Origin: Marinobacterium arenosum
GTDB taxonomy: Bacteria; Pseudomonadota; Gammaproteobacteria; Pseudomonadales; Balneatricaceae
Assembly: GCF_019795155.1 (NCBI RefSeq)
Contig: NZ_JAILYN010000033.1
Span: forward strand, 1 to 51,887
DNA length: 51,887 nucleotides
Direction of reading: 5' to 3'
The notes under the pieces were generated by a model. That model worked only from the letters and a program-made list of their open reading frames with translations. It was not told the DNA's origin and searched no databases. This document shows, in pieces, positions 50,030-51,887 of this stretch. A program made the translations under genes and the position numbers. Position 1 is the first letter of the stretch, and every line of letters begins with the position of its first letter.

Positions 50030-50989
50030 TCAGGCGCGGCAAAGCCCTGCTAGACCGCTCCCCTGAGCCACCTCCTGAATCAACCGCCGCAGCCAGCGGT
50101 GCGAGCTGTTGTGCTGCAGTAGCGGACTCCAGGCCATCTTCAATTCGAAATTCGGGATCTCGAACGGCGGCCGGCGGATCACCAGGCGCGGGTTATCCTG
50201 CTGTGCCAGCGCGGCCCGGCTGGGGATGGTCACCACCAGCTCTTTCTGCTCGGCCAGCAGCGCCGCCGATTGGTAATGGCGGGTAAAGACGGTGATATGG
50301 CGCTGCTGGCCGATCCGCTGCAGCGCCTCGTCGACCCAGCCTAGCCGCTTGGTATCCTTGGGGGTCAATCCCATGCCGGCGCCCATACCGGTTTTGCTAA
50401 CCCAGACATGGTTGGCCTGCAGGTAGGTCTCCAGATTGAAGTCATCGGCGATCGGGTTGTCGGCGCTGAGCAGGCAGGAGAAGCTGTCCTGCCACAGGGT
50501 CAACTGGTGGAACGCCTGCGGCATGCTGTCGAACCGGTTGATCACCAGATCCACCTGGCCCTGCTCCACCTCCAGAAAGCTCATATCGCTGGGGGTCAGG
50601 ATATCCAGCACCACGCCAGGCGCCTGCTCCGCCAGCCGCTCCAATACCCTGGGAATCAAGGTCGACTCGCCGTAGTCACTGGTCATGATACGGAACACCC
50701 GGTCACTGGAACGGGCGTCGAACTCGGCACTCGATTCGACCACCTGTTCGGCCAGCGCCAGGATCTGCCGTAACAACGGCTGCAACGCCTGCGCCCGTTC
50801 GGTCGGCATCATCCCCTCGCTGGTGCGCACCAGCAGCGGATCGCCCAGGGTCTCCCGCAAGCGGCGCAGACCGTTGCTCATCGCCGGTTGGCTGATGCCC
50901 AGTAAGCTGGCCGAGCGGGTCACATTGCGCTCACGCAGCAGCACATCGAGATAGACCAGCAGGTTCAGGTCGACATGTTCAAGGTTCAT
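50030..50989 (-). CDS. LysR-family transcriptional regulator, divergent from aceA
   Basis: A 319-residue LysR regulator of the NodD/LeuO-like branch. The HTH is [20 protein letters not shown] with [20 protein letters not shown]; the effector domain begins [20 protein letters not shown]. It is transcribed away from aceA across a 340-bp spacer containing a palindrome 50 bp from its own start. It may autoregulate and could control isocitrate lyase, but the distance to aceA and the lack of family precedent leave that open. Confidence 0.88.
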   Translation of the reverse strand: MNLEHVDLNLLVYLDVLLRERNVTRSASLLGISQPAMSNGLRRLRETLGDPLLVRTSEGMMPTERAQALQPLLRQILALAEQVVESSAEFDARSSDRVFRIMTSDYGESTLIPRVLERLAEQAPGVVLDILTPSDMSFLEVEQGQVDLVINRFDSMPQAFHQLTLWQDSFSCLLSADNPIADDFNLETYLQANHVWVSKTGMGAGMGLTPKDTKRLGWVDEALQRIGQQRHITVFTRHYQSAALLAEQKELVVTIPSRAALAQQDNPRLVIRRPPFEIPNFELKMAWSPLLQHNSSHRWLRRLIQEVAQGSGLAGLCRA

Positions 50990-51038
50990 CGTTCGGTCAC
51001 CGGGCTGTATTCAGGGATAGCTAGACTCTCGAACCTAT

Positions 51039-51053
51039 ATTCATTTCATGAAT
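51039..51053. promoter_or_regulatory. Candidate LysR-type box
   Basis: ATTCATTTCATGAAT is a perfect 6-3-6 palindrome in the LysR/aceA spacer, fitting the interrupted-dyad form of LysR boxes. A weak promoter toward aceA (TTCAAT at 51076-51081, 17 bp, TAGAAT at 51099-51104) lies just downstream of it. Confidence 0.45.
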
Positions 51054-51125
51054 GTTGCAAATAATCACCATTTATTTCAATTATGCCAGGCCACCCCCTA
51101 GAATCGATTTCGAGCCTGAATTAAA

Positions 51126-51307
51126 GCAGTCGCCTGGCAGCCTTTCGGGCTTGGCCGATCGTAGCGAGGGAAAGGCCGTTTTGAGACAGTTGTTGAGCTC
51201 TTTTGAGGCGAATAGTGGTTCTATTTAACGAAAAAGAGCTTAATAAATGGCCAAACCGGCTTTTCCGCAATAGATCAGTGCTAAGTTCGAAAGGCTGCCG
51301 ACACTGC
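51126..51307. repeat. Large nested palindrome / structured leader element upstream of aceA
   Basis: About 180 bp fold back on themselves in successive arms: GGCAGCCTTTCG (51136-51147) with CGAAAGGCTGCC (51288-51299); GGAAAGGCCG (51169-51178) with CGGCTTTTCC (51257-51266, one G-U); AGCTCTTTT (51196-51204) with AAAAGAGCT (51232-51240); and AATAG with CTATT at the tip (51211-51225). Outer GCAGT/ACTGC extends it. It ends 22 bp before the aceA ATG. It may be an RNA leader structure or a small mobile palindromic element. Confidence 0.7.
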
Positions 51308-51329
51308 ACAACCCTGAGGGATTGGAACC

Positions 51330-51887
51330 ATGTCTAACTACAAAAACGATATCGACGCCATTGCCAGCCTGCGTGAAGCCAACGGCACTGCCTGGGAAGC
51401 TATCAACCCGGAATACGCCGCCCGCATGCGCGCCCAGAACCAGTTCAAGACCGGCCTGGATATCGCCCGCTACACCGCCAAGATCATGCGTGAAGACATG
51501 GCCCGCTACGACGCCGACAGCAGCCAGTACACCCAGTCGCTGGGCTGCTGGCACGGTTTCATCGGCCAGCAGAAGCTGATCTCCATCAAAAAGCACTTCG
51601 GCACCACCGACCGTCGCTACCTGTACCTGTCCGGCTGGATGATCGCCGCGCTGCGCTCCGAGTTCGGCCCGCTGCCGGACCAGTCGATGCACGAAAAGAC
51701 CTCGGTACCGGCGCTGATCGAAGAGCTGTACACCTTCCTGCGCCAGGCCGACGCCCGTGAGCTGGGCGGCCTGTTCCGCGAGCTGGATGCCGCCCGCGAC
51801 GCCGGCGACGCCGCCAAGGAAGCCGACGTTCAGGCCAAGATCGACAACTTCCAGACCCACGTGGTGCCGATCATCGCCGACATCGAT
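51330..51887 (+). CDS. aceA: Isocitrate lyase (partial, runs off right edge)
   Basis: The first 186 codons of a glyoxylate-shunt isocitrate lyase (isocitrate to succinate + glyoxylate) of the long Pseudomonas type, about 530 residues when complete. The start MSNYKNDIDAIASLREANGT and the blocks INPEYAARMRAQNQFKTGLD, YTQSLGCWHGFIGQQKLISI and RYLYLSGWMIAALRSEFGPL closely match those enzymes. The catalytic KKCGH-type loop lies beyond the edge. With icd and ppsA in the same window, it fits growth on acetate or fatty acids. Confidence 0.95.
   Translation, partial: MSNYKNDIDAIASLREANGTAWEAINPEYAARMRAQNQFKTGLDIARYTAKIMREDMARYDADSSQYTQSLGCWHGFIGQQKLISIKKHFGTTDRRYLYLSGWMIAALRSEFGPLPDQSMHEKTSVPALIEELYTFLRQADARELGGLFRELDAARDAGDAAKEADVQAKIDNFQTHVVPIIADID

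Noticed and set aside
51121-51309. 62-codon minus-strand ORF upstream of aceA
   Set aside because: It coincides with the long nested palindrome, which better explains the sequence; no ribosome site supports it.

Overview
The window is chromosomal DNA of a high-GC (roughly 60 %) gammaproteobacterium. Gene order and protein character point to the Pseudomonadales/Oceanospirillales side: ftsK-lolA-rarA-crcB-serS; trxB-aat-bpt-infA facing clpA-clpS; cspD facing icd; nudJ-mnmA-hflD-purB; and a Pseudomonas-type long isocitrate lyase. A phasin implies polyhydroxyalkanoate storage. Dispersed REP-like palindromes similar to those of Pseudomonas lie between genes. The exact genus cannot be fixed from the sequence.

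Layout. (1) 1-2000 is an accessory scar. It holds the edge of a probable transposase gene, an AT-rich stretch with a HEAT-repeat protein, a broken RHS-core C-terminus, an unidentified gene tail whose last 28 bp occur twice, and a REP pair. (2) 2035-6341: a PaiB-like FMN protein, then PEP synthase (ppsA) divergent from its regulator ppsR. (3) 6541-10592: a small-molecule kinase divergent from thiBPQ, which looks like a thiamine uptake and salvage locus. (4) 10743-19020: hypotheticals, a fatty acid hydroxylase, a DUF4856 exported protein with a Ca-binding-like loop, two LysR regulators, an MFS transporter and an EamA transporter. (5) 19087-24412: an M16C protease, a phasin with tandem repeats behind a good promoter, and a UbiF-like hydroxylase. 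(6) 24509-27224 is a second accessory patch: a MntA/HepT-type (MNT-HEPN) pair, a DUF6880 protein and gene remnants. (7) 27486-33678: the minus-strand housekeeping cluster serS-crcB-rarA-lolA-ftsK. (8) 34026-41463: trxB, the N-degron pathway enzymes (aat, bpt, clpS, clpA), infA, cspD and icd. (9) 41618-49893: rluE, moaE, nudJ-mnmA-hflD-purB, a hydrolase, trmJ, a small unknown gene and roxA. (10) 50030-51887: a LysR gene divergent from the start of aceA, which runs off the right edge.

How the genes fit together. The aat and bpt aminoacyl transferases create N-terminal leucine degrons that ClpS delivers to ClpA, and all four genes are within 5 kb. icd and aceA are the two branch-point enzymes at isocitrate, and ppsA/ppsR is the gluconeogenic step needed for growth on acetate or fatty acids. 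The window therefore carries much of the carbon-routing decision, alongside PHA storage.

I found no tRNA, rRNA or CRISPR array. The most unusual structures are a roughly 180-nt nested palindrome directly upstream of aceA, a possible 43-residue Cys-rich leader ORF overlapping the start of cspD, the repeat-flanked phasin promoter, and the two decayed accessory patches.
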